Shown here piece by piece: positions 22,385 to 30,884 of a DNA stretch of 35,698 bases. Source of the DNA: a bacterium. GTDB taxonomy: Bacteria; UBP6; UBA1177. The DNA lies in contig JAGCUA010000022.1 of the NCBI GenBank assembly GCA_017963125.1, positions 1-35,698 on the forward strand, written 5' to 3'. The notes under the pieces are model-generated. The model was given only the letters and a program-made list of their open reading frames with translations. It was not told where the DNA came from and made no database searches. Numbering within the stretch: the first letter of the stretch is position 1; each line of letters begins with the position of its first letter. Made by a program: the position numbers and the translations under genes.

Positions 22385-23377
22385 TTATTTTATTTTGAAA
22401 TTCTTAAGTTCGCTGTGACGGAGAAAATCTTCTGTCCCCAAGAGCGACATCAGGTCCGGAGCAGCTGTAAAGAGGTAGGCCGGAGAGTTCGTTTTTCTGT
22501 CGAAAAGACGTGCTGAAAGGCATTTTGTCAGAGGTACTGGCCTGAAACCGTTTTTGAGCAGCGAAAAAAAGCGTTTCGTGGACCATGTCAGGACAACCGT
22601 TCCTTCCGTAAGTTTCGAAAAATCGGAAAAAGCTTCTCCTCTCTCCCCCAAAAGCCGGATAAACTGCCCTGTTCTTTCTGAAGCAGTGTAGCAGTCAGCC
22701 TCTTTTTTCGGTGAATAAACGAGGATCTTTTCGTGTCTTTCATACGGAAACCGGGAGTTGTAAAAACGGATTAGCGAGCGGACGAGCTGAAGCGGGCTTC
22801 TGAAAAAGCGCAGATACCTTACCGGAACCGAGTCCGGAGGTGCGTCGATCGCGATGATACCGTTAAAATCAGGGAGATGCAGGCTTTTGTATTTAAAATC
22901 ATGATCCGCTGGCATTTCGGAAACATCTGAAAACGAAGCTTCATGGAAACCAAGATCAAGTGCGCCGCGGACTACCGAAAGACCGAATTCGGGAGCGAGT
23001 CTGCCGAAAGAAAAGAAAGTCCTTCTGCTCCGGAAAAGGGCTTTTCTGATGTAAAAACTTTCGGGAACGAAACTCTCTTCGATAAAGAAAATCGTGTTTT
23101 CGTCCGCTTCCGAAAGGATCCTGTCGAGAATGATCTTCTGTATCGAAAGGAGTGCCGCCGGATCGGTTTTGCCGTCACGCAGATATGCTTTTTCAAGCGG
23201 ATCGGCCTGAGTTTTGTCAAAAACGAAATACTCTGAAATGTCTTCTGTTATGATGCACTTTTTTACCGGAAAAAGTTTTGTTTCTATTCCGGAGCGAGAG
23301 AGCTTTTCAGCTATTTTTAAAGCATCGGCCCTGCCCGAAAAATAAATTATGTGCGCGTTGTAAGTTGTTTTATTCAT
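22385..23377 (-). CDS. Hypothetical protein, 330 aa
   Basis: I do not recognise a family. The first 60 residues read like a Rossmann-type alpha/beta start (AHIIYFSGRADALKIAEKLSRSGIETKLFPVKK). A possible second nucleotide- or sugar-binding-type segment is HEKILVYSPKKEADC at about residue 215. The middle is rich in Phe, Arg and Ser. There is no signal peptide and no clear membrane helix. It overlaps the upstream UbiA-like gene by four bases (ATGA), so the two are translated together and probably act in one pathway. A role in handling a prenylated or glycosylated intermediate is only a guess from this pairing. Confidence 0.72.
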   Translation of the reverse strand: MNKTTYNAHIIYFSGRADALKIAEKLSRSGIETKLFPVKKCIITEDISEYFVFDKTQADPLEKAYLRDGKTDPAALLSIQKIILDRILSEADENTIFFIEESFVPESFYIRKALFRSRRTFFSFGRLAPEFGLSVVRGALDLGFHEASFSDVSEMPADHDFKYKSLHLPDFNGIIAIDAPPDSVPVRYLRFFRSPLQLVRSLIRFYNSRFPYERHEKILVYSPKKEADCYTASERTGQFIRLLGERGEAFSDFSKLTEGTVVLTWSTKRFFSLLKNGFRPVPLTKCLSARLFDRKTNSPAYLFTAAPDLMSLLGTEDFLRHSELKNFKIK

Positions 23378-24246
23378 TTGATAAAACCTGCAAAATCAAA
23401 AATCTTCGCCGCTATGAAAAGTATTCCTGCGGCAAAGTAAAGTATTCTGTAAAAACGCCTCTCTTTAAGAAATTTAGTCTGGACCGAAGCGTTTTTTAAA
23501 GTGCATATTTTGAAAATTATGTGGATAAATCCGGCCGTTACGAACGGAAAACAGACCTGAAGCAGTTCTCTGTAAGTCAGTGAAAGAGCCGAAATATAGA
23601 GCGCGGCAAGTGCGAAAAGCGCGAACGAAACTTTTTCCCATGCGGAGACTCCGAAGCAGACAGCGCCGGTTTTTATTCCGCTTTTTTCGTCGGCGTCATG
23701 ATCGATGAGTTCGTGGTTGATGTGTCCTGCGGAAAAGAGGAGGGCAAAATAAACCGAAACTAAGACGCTTCCCTTGTCAAGCGGAGCTAAAACAGCGTAT
23801 CCCATCAGAAAGTGTATTATCTGGCCGACGAAGTGTATCAGCGTTCCGAGGACAGGACGGTATTTGAACCCTTTTTTCGGGAAGGAATATACGCACCAGA
23901 GAAGAAAACTTACGGCTGAAAAGAGTGCAAGCACAGGCTTGATCAGAAAGAATAGAATAAGTGAAAGAACAAGCGAGACTGCGAGAGTGATGATAAAAGA
24001 AAGACGTTCCCCCGCAAGGTCGGCAAGACGGGAATTGTTTTTGTCATCTTCCGTGCCTGCAAAGCCGTTGAATGCGTAAATAGCCGTAAAAAGCGAGAAA
24101 ATTGCCGCAGCAAAAAGGATGACCGGAAGAGAAACAAGCTGGTCAGCCGATTTGAACGCAAAGAAAAGGCCTATCATCGGGAATCCGAGAAGTATCGAAA
24201 CTTCTGCAAAACGTGCTGATTTTATAAAGGCGGCAAGCTGTTTCAT
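23374..24246 (-). CDS. UbiA-family prenyltransferase
   Basis: A 290-aa integral membrane protein with eight or nine hydrophobic helices. The two Asp-rich motifs that bind Mg-prenyl diphosphate are visible: NGFAGTEDDKNNSRLADLAG near residues 78-97, and ELIDHDADEKSGIKT near 193-207. The family transfers prenyl groups to aromatic rings, haem, glycerol phosphate or sugars, and substrate cannot be told here. The ATG at 24246 is chosen because GGAGG lies 4 bases upstream. Further upstream codons in frame would overlap the divergent promoters and add a non-membrane-like leader. It is translationally coupled to the unknown gene downstream. Confidence 0.85.
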   Translation of the reverse strand: MKQLAAFIKSARFAEVSILLGFPMIGLFFAFKSADQLVSLPVILFAAAIFSLFTAIYAFNGFAGTEDDKNNSRLADLAGERLSFIITLAVSLVLSLILFFLIKPVLALFSAVSFLLWCVYSFPKKGFKYRPVLGTLIHFVGQIIHFLMGYAVLAPLDKGSVLVSVYFALLFSAGHINHELIDHDADEKSGIKTGAVCFGVSAWEKVSFALFALAALYISALSLTYRELLQVCFPFVTAGFIHIIFKICTLKNASVQTKFLKERRFYRILYFAAGILFIAAKIFDFAGFIK

Positions 24247-24267
24247 CAAACCTCCGAAAAGCACTTG

Positions 24268-24295
24268 CTTATACTTCAAAAATAAAAATAGTAAA
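24268..24295 (-). promoter_or_regulatory. Promoter of the ubiA-like gene
   Basis: On the - strand, TTTACT (24295-24290) and TATAAG (24273-24268) are separated by 16 bases and lie 22-49 bases before the ATG at 24246. It is divergent from the promoter at 24363-24390. Confidence 0.5.
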
Positions 24296-24362
24296 GTTGA
24301 GCTCACTTCTTCGTGCTGAGCATCTTTGAGATTCCCAGCTGTGCCGGAAATGATATTAAATT

Positions 24363-24390
24363 TTGCCAAATCGGTTTTTTCGGGTAATAT
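24363..24390 (+). promoter_or_regulatory. Promoter of the AMMECR1-like lipoprotein gene
   Basis: TTGCCA (24363-24368) and TAATAT (24385-24390) are separated by 16 bases. AGGAGG at 24406-24411 lies 9 bases before the ATG at 24421. Confidence 0.65.
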
Positions 24391-24420
24391 GTACGGTCTT
24401 TTTTTAGGAGGTCATTCAGA

Positions 24421-26556
24421 ATGAAAAAAAATGTATTGTTTTTTGCGGTGTTTGTTTTTGTTGCCGCTATTGTTTCATGCAACAGTACAAATCATTCGGC
24501 ATCTGATACTATCGTGCCGGAAACCAATCTTAAAACCGTAATCGTCGGTATTCCGAATTCAGATTCTTCGGATCTCAAAGAGATAACCGATACTTTTTCG
24601 GTCGATGAAGAAAAGGTTGCGCTCAGGGCGTACTGGAATGCCGGGAAAAAAGGTTATACCGCAGAATATATTTGGATAAATCCCGAAGGGAAGGTCGCTT
24701 ACAAAAAAGTTATGGAGATGAAGCCTGAGTGGAAGCGCTCGCTTGTCTACTACAGAGGTCCGAAGCCGATGGCTGCCGGAAACTGGCGCCTTGATGTCAG
24801 AGTAGGCGGCAAACTTTACGGCAGAACTACTTTTTCTGTTGTCCGCGAGCGCTCGAAAGTGCCGCTTATCGCACAGATCGAGGCTTTCAACAGCGAAAAG
24901 ATAACTCTCGGAGAGGCTCAGCTTCTTGCAGACAAAATCCGCTGTTTTGCCGATAAAAAATGCACGGCTGAAGATGCAGTTTCGGCTGTTACGGCAGATC
25001 TGGGCAACAAAAAGACCGGTCTTGCAGTCTCGATTTTCAGAAATGCGGTTGTGACCGACATGGTGATCTCTTCTTCGGCGACTATATCTGCCGCGATGAA
25101 AGAACTTACCGAAAAGATAAAACCAGATGATGCAGCTCCGGCATCTGTCGAGCTTTCAGTCCTTCACTCACAGATGGAACTCAAAAACCCGTCCGAGCAG
25201 CTTCTCAACGCAAAAAAGAGAGCCGGAATGGGATTCACACTGTCGAAAGACGGCAAAAGCGCGGCGATACTTCCTGTTTTTATCGTCAGGAATCAGATCG
25301 AAGACGGAGTGGGCGTAGTGCGCCAGCTCGCGGTCGATGCAGGTCTTGCCGAACACGAATGGAAAAATGCAAAGATATCAGTTTTCATGACGCAGAATTT
25401 CGTTCTCAGCGAAAAAATGGAAAAGGCGAAAGAACTTGCTTTCACGAGGAGCCGCGTCTACGTCGAAAACGTCACGAGACAGGATCTGATCGATGCTGTC
25501 AACAATTCGTGGGGCTGGTATCTCAGAAACCAGATCACAGAAGGCGAAGAGGCCGGCAGATACATGTATACCTTCTTCCCGTCAAAAGATCTCGAACCGG
25601 CGGAAGACTGGGGACTCAGGAATCTTAACGCTATTTTTGTTCTTGCCGAGATCGCGAAAGACCAGAAAGATCCGGTAAAGATCGCAAGCGTCAAAAAGGC
25701 GATAGACACTTTTGCGAGATTCATAAAAGACGGTCATAACGGAAAATGGCTCGACTGGCCTTATCAGCGCAAAGTCCACAGCATAGCAGGAACGGCGTTC
25801 CTTATGGCTGCTATGGTCGAACTTGAAGTCCCTGGATACGAAGATACGATGAAGCAGATGGTCGACGCTATAATATCGCTGCAGCAGCCCGACGGAAAAC
25901 TTCTTACCGATTTCAACGGAAACCACAGAGACGTAGACCAGAATTACTACCCTGGCGAAACGCTTCTTATGCTGATGCGTTACTACAAAAAAACAGGATA
26001 CAAACCGGCGCTTGAAGCAGTTGAAAAGGCATATACTTTCTATCAGGCGTTCTGGAACAAAAAGGAAAACCAGCAGGGTCCGTTCGTTCCGTGGCAGGCG
26101 CGTGCTTATCAGGAAGCGTACAGCGCGACTAAGGACAAAAGATATGCCGACTTCGTTTTTCAGCTCATGGACTGGATGCTCAAAAAGTACAAACCGCTCG
26201 GCAGCGATGCGGAACCGGGCAGACAGGGTGCTCTCAGCACTCAGTTCGCGGGAACAGGCGTATATTCTGAAGGTCTTTCGGCGGCAACCAGACTTGCACG
26301 CGAAGTAGGCGACAAAGAGCGTTATGAAAAATATTCGAAAGCTCTCCGCGGAATGATGGGATATGTCCTCGGCCTTCAGTTCAAAGACGAGGATACCTAC
26401 TGGGTAAAACGCCCCGACAAAGTCAGAGGCGCGCTCAGCATGAGGCCTGACAACGAAGAACTCCGCATAGATTCAACTTATCACGCGATCTCCGGTGTCC
26501 ACTATACTTCAAAACTTTTCACTGACGAAGAGTGGAAAGCGATCGAATGGAAATAG
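24421..26556 (+). CDS. Lipoprotein with AMMECR1-like and alpha/alpha-toroid regions
   Basis: A 711-aa lipoprotein: lipobox AIVSC puts the modified Cys at residue 20. Residues about 62-142 look like a beta-sandwich (alternating strands, YIWINPEGKVAYK, NWRLDVRVGGKLYG). Residues about 195-330 resemble the AMMECR1 fold: VELSVLHSQMEL, KRAGMGFTLSKDGKSAAILP, then VRQLAVDAGLAEHEWKNAKI follow the AMMECR1 order of ISVLS, G..GLI....G.LLP and KAGL...W. The RGCIG motif of true AMMECR1 is absent. Residues about 355-711 are helical repeats with Trp/Tyr-rich turns (WGLRNLNAIFVLAEIA, YYPGETLLMLMRYY, GVYSEGLSAATRLA), typical of alpha/alpha-toroid carbohydrate enzymes. A role in cell-surface glycan processing is possible. 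The rluA-family gene overlaps its end by 10 bases. Confidence 0.75.
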   Translation: MKKNVLFFAVFVFVAAIVSCNSTNHSASDTIVPETNLKTVIVGIPNSDSSDLKEITDTFSVDEEKVALRAYWNAGKKGYTAEYIWINPEGKVAYKKVMEMKPEWKRSLVYYRGPKPMAAGNWRLDVRVGGKLYGRTTFSVVRERSKVPLIAQIEAFNSEKITLGEAQLLADKIRCFADKKCTAEDAVSAVTADLGNKKTGLAVSIFRNAVVTDMVISSSATISAAMKELTEKIKPDDAAPASVELSVLHSQMELKNPSEQLLNAKKRAGMGFTLSKDGKSAAILPVFIVRNQIEDGVGVVRQLAVDAGLAEHEWKNAKISVFMTQNFVLSEKMEKAKELAFTRSRVYVENVTRQDLIDAVNNSWGWYLRNQITEGEEAGRYMYTFFPSKDLEPAEDWGLRNLNAIFVLAEIAKDQKDPVKIASVKKAIDTFARFIKDGHNGKWLDWPYQRKVHSIAGTAFLMAAMVELEVPGYEDTMKQMVDAIISLQQPDGKLLTDFNGNHRDVDQNYYPGETLLMLMRYYKKTGYKPALEAVEKAYTFYQAFWNKKENQQGPFVPWQARAYQEAYSATKDKRYADFVFQLMDWMLKKYKPLGSDAEPGRQGALSTQFAGTGVYSEGLSAATRLAREVGDKERYEKYSKALRGMMGYVLGLQFKDEDTYWVKRPDKVRGALSMRPDNEELRIDSTYHAISGVHYTSKLFTDEEWKAIEWK

Positions 26557-27218
26557 CGAAAACTCCAGAAATCATTTACGAAGACAATCATCTTCTTGTC
26601 GTTGTAAAACCGCGGGGAATCGCAGTGCAAAAGAACGAAACGGACTCAACCGACGACCTGCAGAGCATTCTCAAAAGTTATCTCAAAAAGAAATATGATA
26701 AACCGGGAAATGTTTTTCTCGGGATCGTCCACAGGCTCGATCAGCCGGTAGGCGGTGTCATGGTCTTTGCCAAAACTTCGAAAGCGGCGTCACGTCTGAG
26801 CGATCAGATCAGGCAAAACATCTGGAAAAAGTGCTATCTGGCGGTCGTTGACGGTATTCCGAAGCAGAAAAGCGGCATTCTGGAAGATTATCTTGTCAAA
26901 AACGAGGCAACAAACGAGGTTTTCGTCTCGAAAAAAGAAAATCCGAAAGCGAAATTCGCACGCCTTTTCTACGAAACTCTTGAATCAAAGAACGGAAAAA
27001 GCCTTCTCAAAATCACGCTTGAAACGGGCAGGGCACATCAGATCCGCGTCCAGCTTTCATCACGCGGACTTCCGATCGTGAACGACCACAAATACAACAA
27101 AAACTCCAAAAATATCAGTGATATAGCTCTTTGGGCATATTCGCTTGAAATCGAACACCCCGTCACGAAGGAAAAACTCGTTTTTTCTAAAGAAATGCCT
27201 GAAAATATTGGAATTTAA
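26547..27218 (+). CDS. RluA-family pseudouridine synthase
   Basis: A 223-aa RNA-modifying enzyme that isomerises uridine in rRNA or tRNA. The catalytic motif IVHRLDQPVGG (Asp about residue 69) and the RAHQIRVQL motif are clear. There is no N-terminal S4 domain, so it is a short form of the RluA/RluC/RluD group. The ATG at 26547 overlaps the end of the lipoprotein gene by 10 bases. A GTG at 26532 is also in frame. No good ribosome-binding site is visible, so translation is likely coupled. The 3' end overlaps the convergent DUF1566 gene by four bases. Confidence 0.92.
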   Translation: MEIAKTPEIIYEDNHLLVVVKPRGIAVQKNETDSTDDLQSILKSYLKKKYDKPGNVFLGIVHRLDQPVGGVMVFAKTSKAASRLSDQIRQNIWKKCYLAVVDGIPKQKSGILEDYLVKNEATNEVFVSKKENPKAKFARLFYETLESKNGKSLLKITLETGRAHQIRVQLSSRGLPIVNDHKYNKNSKNISDIALWAYSLEIEHPVTKEKLVFSKEMPENIGI

Positions 27219-27778
27219 TCTGGTTTTCTCACGCAGCGGACGTGTTGTTCGTAAGATTTGACTGCTATAACGATATCACCTGTGCAAAAATCTATCCACA
27301 GAGCGGCAGAAGTTGAACCACAGGATGTAGATGACCAGAGTATGACACTGTCGTTTAATTTGCTGTAAGAATATTTTTTATGGCAATATTGATGGCGGTT
27401 GCAGTATTTTTTGTCACAGCTGTCAGAATTGATGTCGCTTTCTGATGTCCAGGGTTCTACACATTCCTCAGTCAGTCCGCAGGGCCCGTCTGTTTCTGTA
27501 TCAGGGTAATTCTGGATCAGTATCCTGAGCTCATCTACAGTCGGCAGCCGCCAGTCTGAATGACCGAGTTCATAAAGATTCCGGCAGTATGAAACAGCAT
27601 CCTGCCATTCGAGTTTACCATTTGATACCGCCGACCACATAAGACCGCCGATTATCTGACCATGGTTGGCCTGCCTGTAAGTATCCTCGATTTCGTCTGT
27701 ATAGTCAGGTCCTGCTTCACACGATGTAAAAAGCGCTGAAAGCAGACAAAAACAAAATATCAGGCTGAAGATTTTCAC
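27215..27778 (-). CDS. DUF1566 (Lcl C-terminal type) lipoprotein
   Basis: A 187-aa lipoprotein: lipobox LFTSC gives a modified Cys at about residue 20. The rest is one DUF1566/Lcl-C domain with its usual landmarks. These are LMWSAVSNGKLEWQDAVSYC, DWRLPTVDELRIL, VILWSSTS and the closing HVRCVRKPD. Many Cys (12 or so) suggest several disulfides in an extracytoplasmic protein. The start is GTG at 27778 behind a weak GGGG; no better start keeps the signal peptide. It is the last gene of the beta-barrel run, 46 bases after the third barrel. Confidence 0.85.
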   Translation of the reverse strand: MKIFSLIFCFCLLSALFTSCEAGPDYTDEIEDTYRQANHGQIIGGLMWSAVSNGKLEWQDAVSYCRNLYELGHSDWRLPTVDELRILIQNYPDTETDGPCGLTEECVEPWTSESDINSDSCDKKYCNRHQYCHKKYSYSKLNDSVILWSSTSCGSTSAALWIDFCTGDIVIAVKSYEQHVRCVRKPD

Positions 27779-27824
27779 TTTAATTCCCCGGAAACATCGA
27801 ATTTATTCATATCCACTCTTGTTT

Positions 27825-28616
27825 TCAGAACCTGTATCCTGTCTCGAACATCAAGAATTCGTGGTGACCGTATAAAAATCGGCCGTATCTGCCGGCTTTG
27901 CTTTCTTCGCTGTCATGAAAAAAAAGGTTGCTTTTTCGGTTGCTGCTTCCGAAGTCTCCGCCGATCGAAGTTCTGAGAAACCAGTTGTTGTCGAAAAGAA
28001 AATTCAGACCGATCGCCCAGGTCCCGCTGAGTTTCCAATGGTATATGTTCTTATCATAATTTCTTTTGTAGCTTTCCATCGTCTCCTCGCTGTCGGAAGA
28101 GTAGTCGAAAAATACAAGGTTGTTGTTTAATCCGATCGAAAGACACGGTCCTACACTTTTTAAAACGCCGGCATCGACCTTAAAATCGTATAAGATGTTC
28201 AAAGTTACCGGGATCCTCATGTAGTGCATCGTGATATAGTTTCTGTCATCGTAGTCGTAGCTGCTCCATGCGACCTCTGGAGTGTATTCCGTTGTAGGGA
28301 CCCAGTATTGAAAGGCGGCTCCGAAGCCCAAAAGGAGTTCTCCGGCACCGTCTCCGCCTGTCTGCCCGAATATTTTCCAGTTGAGATCGACCCCTATAGA
28401 CAGTCCGAACTGGTTCTGCAGAAACGCTTTCATCAACGGGTGGGTGCCGATATTGCCTGTAAAATCAAGCCCGAAGCCGAAATTCAGTTCTGGGTGGAAC
28501 TCTTTCGCTTTGTTTGTTTCGGCTTCCGGAAGAGCTGCCGCTTCTGATTGAGTTTCTTCTGCCGATACTGCTGCGGCAAACATGATCAGAAGTATGAAAA
28601 AGATCATTTTTTTCAT
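27825..28616 (-). CDS. Outer-membrane beta-barrel, paralogue C
   Basis: A 263-aa protein with a signal peptide (residues 1-19, ending AAAVSAEE), a short Glu/Ala-rich spacer and a porin-like barrel resembling the OMP-b-brl group. It shares with its two upstream neighbours the landmarks GFG(A)DF-G, NQFGLSIGVDLNW, GAGELLLGFG, QYWVPTT, HYMRIPVTLNILYDFKV, GL-NN, SIGGDFGS and the terminal HHEFLMFETGYRF, whose final Phe is the barrel-assembly signal. Function (channel, adhesin or structural) is unknown. GGAGG precedes the ATG. Of the trio it retains fewer acidic spacer residues than paralogue A. Confidence 0.82.
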   Translation of the reverse strand: MKKMIFFILLIMFAAAVSAEETQSEAAALPEAETNKAKEFHPELNFGFGLDFTGNIGTHPLMKAFLQNQFGLSIGVDLNWKIFGQTGGDGAGELLLGFGAAFQYWVPTTEYTPEVAWSSYDYDDRNYITMHYMRIPVTLNILYDFKVDAGVLKSVGPCLSIGLNNNLVFFDYSSDSEETMESYKRNYDKNIYHWKLSGTWAIGLNFLFDNNWFLRTSIGGDFGSSNRKSNLFFHDSEESKAGRYGRFLYGHHEFLMFETGYRF

Positions 28617-28627
28617 GCTGCCTCCGC

Positions 28628-29443
28628 CTAGAACCTGTATCCCGTTTCAAACATTATGAATTCGTGGTGGTTGTAGAGAACTCTTCCTGAATCAGGTGTG
28701 AAAAGGTAACGCCTTATCTTTTCGCTTCCCTTGTCGCCTCCGATCGATACCGCAAGAAAGCATCTGTTCGAAAAAACAAGATTGAGACCGAGCGACCAGG
28801 AAAAACTCAGCTGGTGAAATTCAATTGAGTCGGCGAATTGTTCGAAATCCTCTTCCATATCCTCGTTCTCCGGATTGTAATCGTATTCTAAAATGAAAAA
28901 GTTGTTGTTGATCCCGGCAGAAAATTTTGGACCTACGCGGCGCAGTTTTCCTGCATTGACTTTGAAATCGTATGCAATGTTGAGCATTACCGGAACTCTC
29001 ATGTAGTGCAACTGCAGGAAACTGTTGTATTCTTCTTCCTGATGATAATAGTAATCTCTGATGTAGAAGCTGGAAACTTTTGAGGTGGGAGCCCAGTACT
29101 GAAGGTCAAAACCGAAACCGAAGTAGAGTTCTCCGGCACCTTCGCCGCTCGTTTTCTGGAAAATCCGCCAGTTGAAATCCAGTCCGACCGAAACCCCGAA
29201 CTGGTTTTTCATCAGGGCGTCGGAGAGATATACGAGGTGGCCTGTCTGATCATCAATGTCTGTAAAATCTTCAATTTCTGAGATCCTTCCGGGAGTTCCC
29301 GTGAAATCGGCGCCGAATCCGGCTTCGATCTGGACATAAAATTTATCACCGAGAGTATCTTTTGTAGTTTCAGCAGGATCTGTTTCTGCAGAAAGCGCCG
29401 CTGAGAAAAGAGCGGTCATTAAAAAAGAGAAAAATTTATTCAT
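28628..29443 (-). CDS. Outer-membrane beta-barrel, paralogue B
   Basis: A 271-aa member of the trio with signal peptide 1-18 (ending ALSAE). It keeps GFGADFTGTPGR, NQFGVSVGLDFNWRIF, GAGELYFGFGFDLQYWAPTSK, HYMRVPVMLNIAYDFKVNAG and the terminus HHEFIMFETGYRF. It differs mainly in one extra acidic surface segment (EIEDFTDIDDQTGH) and in the shortened loop before the last strand, as expected when external loops diverge. GGAGG lies 5 bases before the ATG. Gaps of 10 and 11 bases join it to the other two. Confidence 0.82.
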   Translation of the reverse strand: MNKFFSFLMTALFSAALSAETDPAETTKDTLGDKFYVQIEAGFGADFTGTPGRISEIEDFTDIDDQTGHLVYLSDALMKNQFGVSVGLDFNWRIFQKTSGEGAGELYFGFGFDLQYWAPTSKVSSFYIRDYYYHQEEEYNSFLQLHYMRVPVMLNIAYDFKVNAGKLRRVGPKFSAGINNNFFILEYDYNPENEDMEEDFEQFADSIEFHQLSFSWSLGLNLVFSNRCFLAVSIGGDKGSEKIRRYLFTPDSGRVLYNHHEFIMFETGYRF

Positions 29444-29453
29444 CTATTCCTCC

Positions 29454-30329
29454 TTAAAACCTGTAGCCTGTTTCAAGCATAAGAAACTCGTGGTGGTCGT
29501 AGAGAATTTTGTCATATTTGGTGCCGGTTTTGCCGTAAAGAAGGTAGCTTCTTATGTTCTGGCTTCCGAAATCTCCGCCGATCGAAGCGTTCAGGATCCA
29601 GTTGTTCTCAAAAACCATTCCTATGCCGAGTTCCCATGTCCCGCTCACTTTCCAGTGGCTTATACCTTCGTCAAACCGGTAATCCCAGTATTCCAGTTCG
29701 CCTTCCTGATCCGTGCTGTATGAAAAGTAGAAGATGTTATTGTTCATACCGAGTGAAAATAGCGGACCGACGCGGCGTATAGCTCCCGCATTGACCTTGA
29801 ATTCATAAGAAATGTTCAGAGTTATAGGAACTCTCATGTAGTGCGAATAAATATAGTTCATGTCATCGAAATTGGTGGATTGAACATGATTGTCAGGCGA
29901 CATGTGCGTCGTCGGTACCCAGTATTGAAAGTCAAAACCGAAACCTAAACACAAATCGCCGGCACCTTTTCCTTCAGTTTTCTGAAAAACAATCCATCCG
30001 AAATCCAATCCCAGACTTATTCCAAGCTGGTTTCTCAGCATTGCAAAGCGGGCTTCTTCAATGACTGGTCGTCCGGCAGTACCTTCGAAATCGGCACCCA
30101 ATCCGAATTTGAACTGGATAAAATAAGGTGTTGCTGGGTTTTCAGCTTCATTTTGCTGCTCATCAGCATGATTTTCGTTTTGAACCGCCGGTTCGGACGG
30201 TTGCGTTTCCTCATGGGTTTGTACTACTACATGGTCTGAACTGTGAACGACAGTGACTGATACATCTTCCTCTGCATAGAGGTGAGATGTAAAAAGCAAT
30301 GAAAGAAAGAAATAGAATAATTTTTCCAT
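29454..30329 (-). CDS. Outer-membrane beta-barrel, paralogue A
   Basis: A 291-aa protein, first and longest of the tandem trio. After a signal peptide (1-19, ending SHLYAEE) comes an acidic spacer of about 40 residues (QNENHADEQQNEAENPAT), absent from paralogues B and C. The barrel then follows, with GLGADFEGTAGR, NQLGISLGLDFGWIVF, GAGDLCLGFGFDFQYWVPTT, HYMRVPITLNISYEFKVNAG, SIGGDFGSQNIRSYLL and the terminal HHEFLMLETGYRF. The promoter at 30365-30392 probably drives the whole trio plus the DUF1566 lipoprotein. The ribosome-binding site is weak (GGGG). Confidence 0.82.
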   Translation of the reverse strand: MEKLFYFFLSLLFTSHLYAEEDVSVTVVHSSDHVVVQTHEETQPSEPAVQNENHADEQQNEAENPATPYFIQFKFGLGADFEGTAGRPVIEEARFAMLRNQLGISLGLDFGWIVFQKTEGKGAGDLCLGFGFDFQYWVPTTHMSPDNHVQSTNFDDMNYIYSHYMRVPITLNISYEFKVNAGAIRRVGPLFSLGMNNNIFYFSYSTDQEGELEYWDYRFDEGISHWKVSGTWELGIGMVFENNWILNASIGGDFGSQNIRSYLLYGKTGTKYDKILYDHHEFLMLETGYRF

Positions 30330-30364
30330 AATTGCCCCGTTTGTTCAAAAAACATAAACGCTTT

Positions 30365-30392
30365 ATATTAAAGATGTGATGAATAAATGCAA
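30365..30392 (-). promoter_or_regulatory. Promoter of the beta-barrel run
   Basis: On the - strand, TTGCAT (30392-30387) and TAATAT (30370-30365) are separated by 16 bases, 36-63 bases before the ATG at 30329. The flank ACTTGCATTTA is the same as in the promoter at 22314-22341. A short CGTTT/AAACG inverted repeat lies in the leader. Confidence 0.65.
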
Positions 30393-30395
30393 GTT

Positions 30396-30845
30396 TTAGA
30401 TTAATGTTTCAAGCAGAGCCCTGCACCCTTTTGAGACATCGTTCCAGGTTGCGTCGAAATCGCCTGTGTACCACGGATCGGCGACATCGCGGTCAACTCC
30501 CGCATAGTTGAGAAGAAGTTTTATCTTGTTTTCAGGGTCACCGCCGCAGATGCGGGTCATATTGCGGATGTTTGCGCTGTCCATGCCGATGAGAAGATCG
30601 AATTTTTTGTAGTCGCCTTTATTCATCTGTCTTGCAGTTTTTCCGGCACAACCGATCCCGTGCTCGGCTAATTTCCTTTTTGCCGGCGGATAGACGGGAT
30701 TCCCGATTTCTTCTGTGCTTGTCGCGGCCGATTCTATCTCGAATTTATCGGATAGACCTGCCTCAGAAACCAGTTTCTTCATCACGAATTCAGCCATCGG
30801 GCTTCGGCAGATGTTGCCGTGACAGACAAAAAGTATTTTGATCAT
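30396..30845 (-). CDS. Low-molecular-weight protein-tyrosine phosphatase
   Basis: A 149-aa cytosolic phosphatase. The active-site loop VCHGNICRSPMAEF (Cys8, Arg14) is at the N-terminus and the general acid Asp is in VADPWYTGDF near residue 122, both as in the family. Length is typical. Such enzymes remove phosphate from tyrosine kinases of exopolysaccharide systems or from arginine, but no kinase or capsule gene is near, so its target is unknown. GGAGGTGAC precedes the ATG. Confidence 0.93.
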   Translation of the reverse strand: MIKILFVCHGNICRSPMAEFVMKKLVSEAGLSDKFEIESAATSTEEIGNPVYPPAKRKLAEHGIGCAGKTARQMNKGDYKKFDLLIGMDSANIRNMTRICGGDPENKIKLLLNYAGVDRDVADPWYTGDFDATWNDVSKGCRALLETLI

Positions 30846-30884
30846 GATTCGTCACCTCCTTTTTCGTAAATATAGTAGCTTTTT

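Noticed and set aside
24263..24290. + strand TTGCTT-N16-AATAGT as a promoter
   Set aside because: The -10 box is poor and the site is 130 bases from the gene. TTGCCA-N16-TAATAT at 24363 is better placed.
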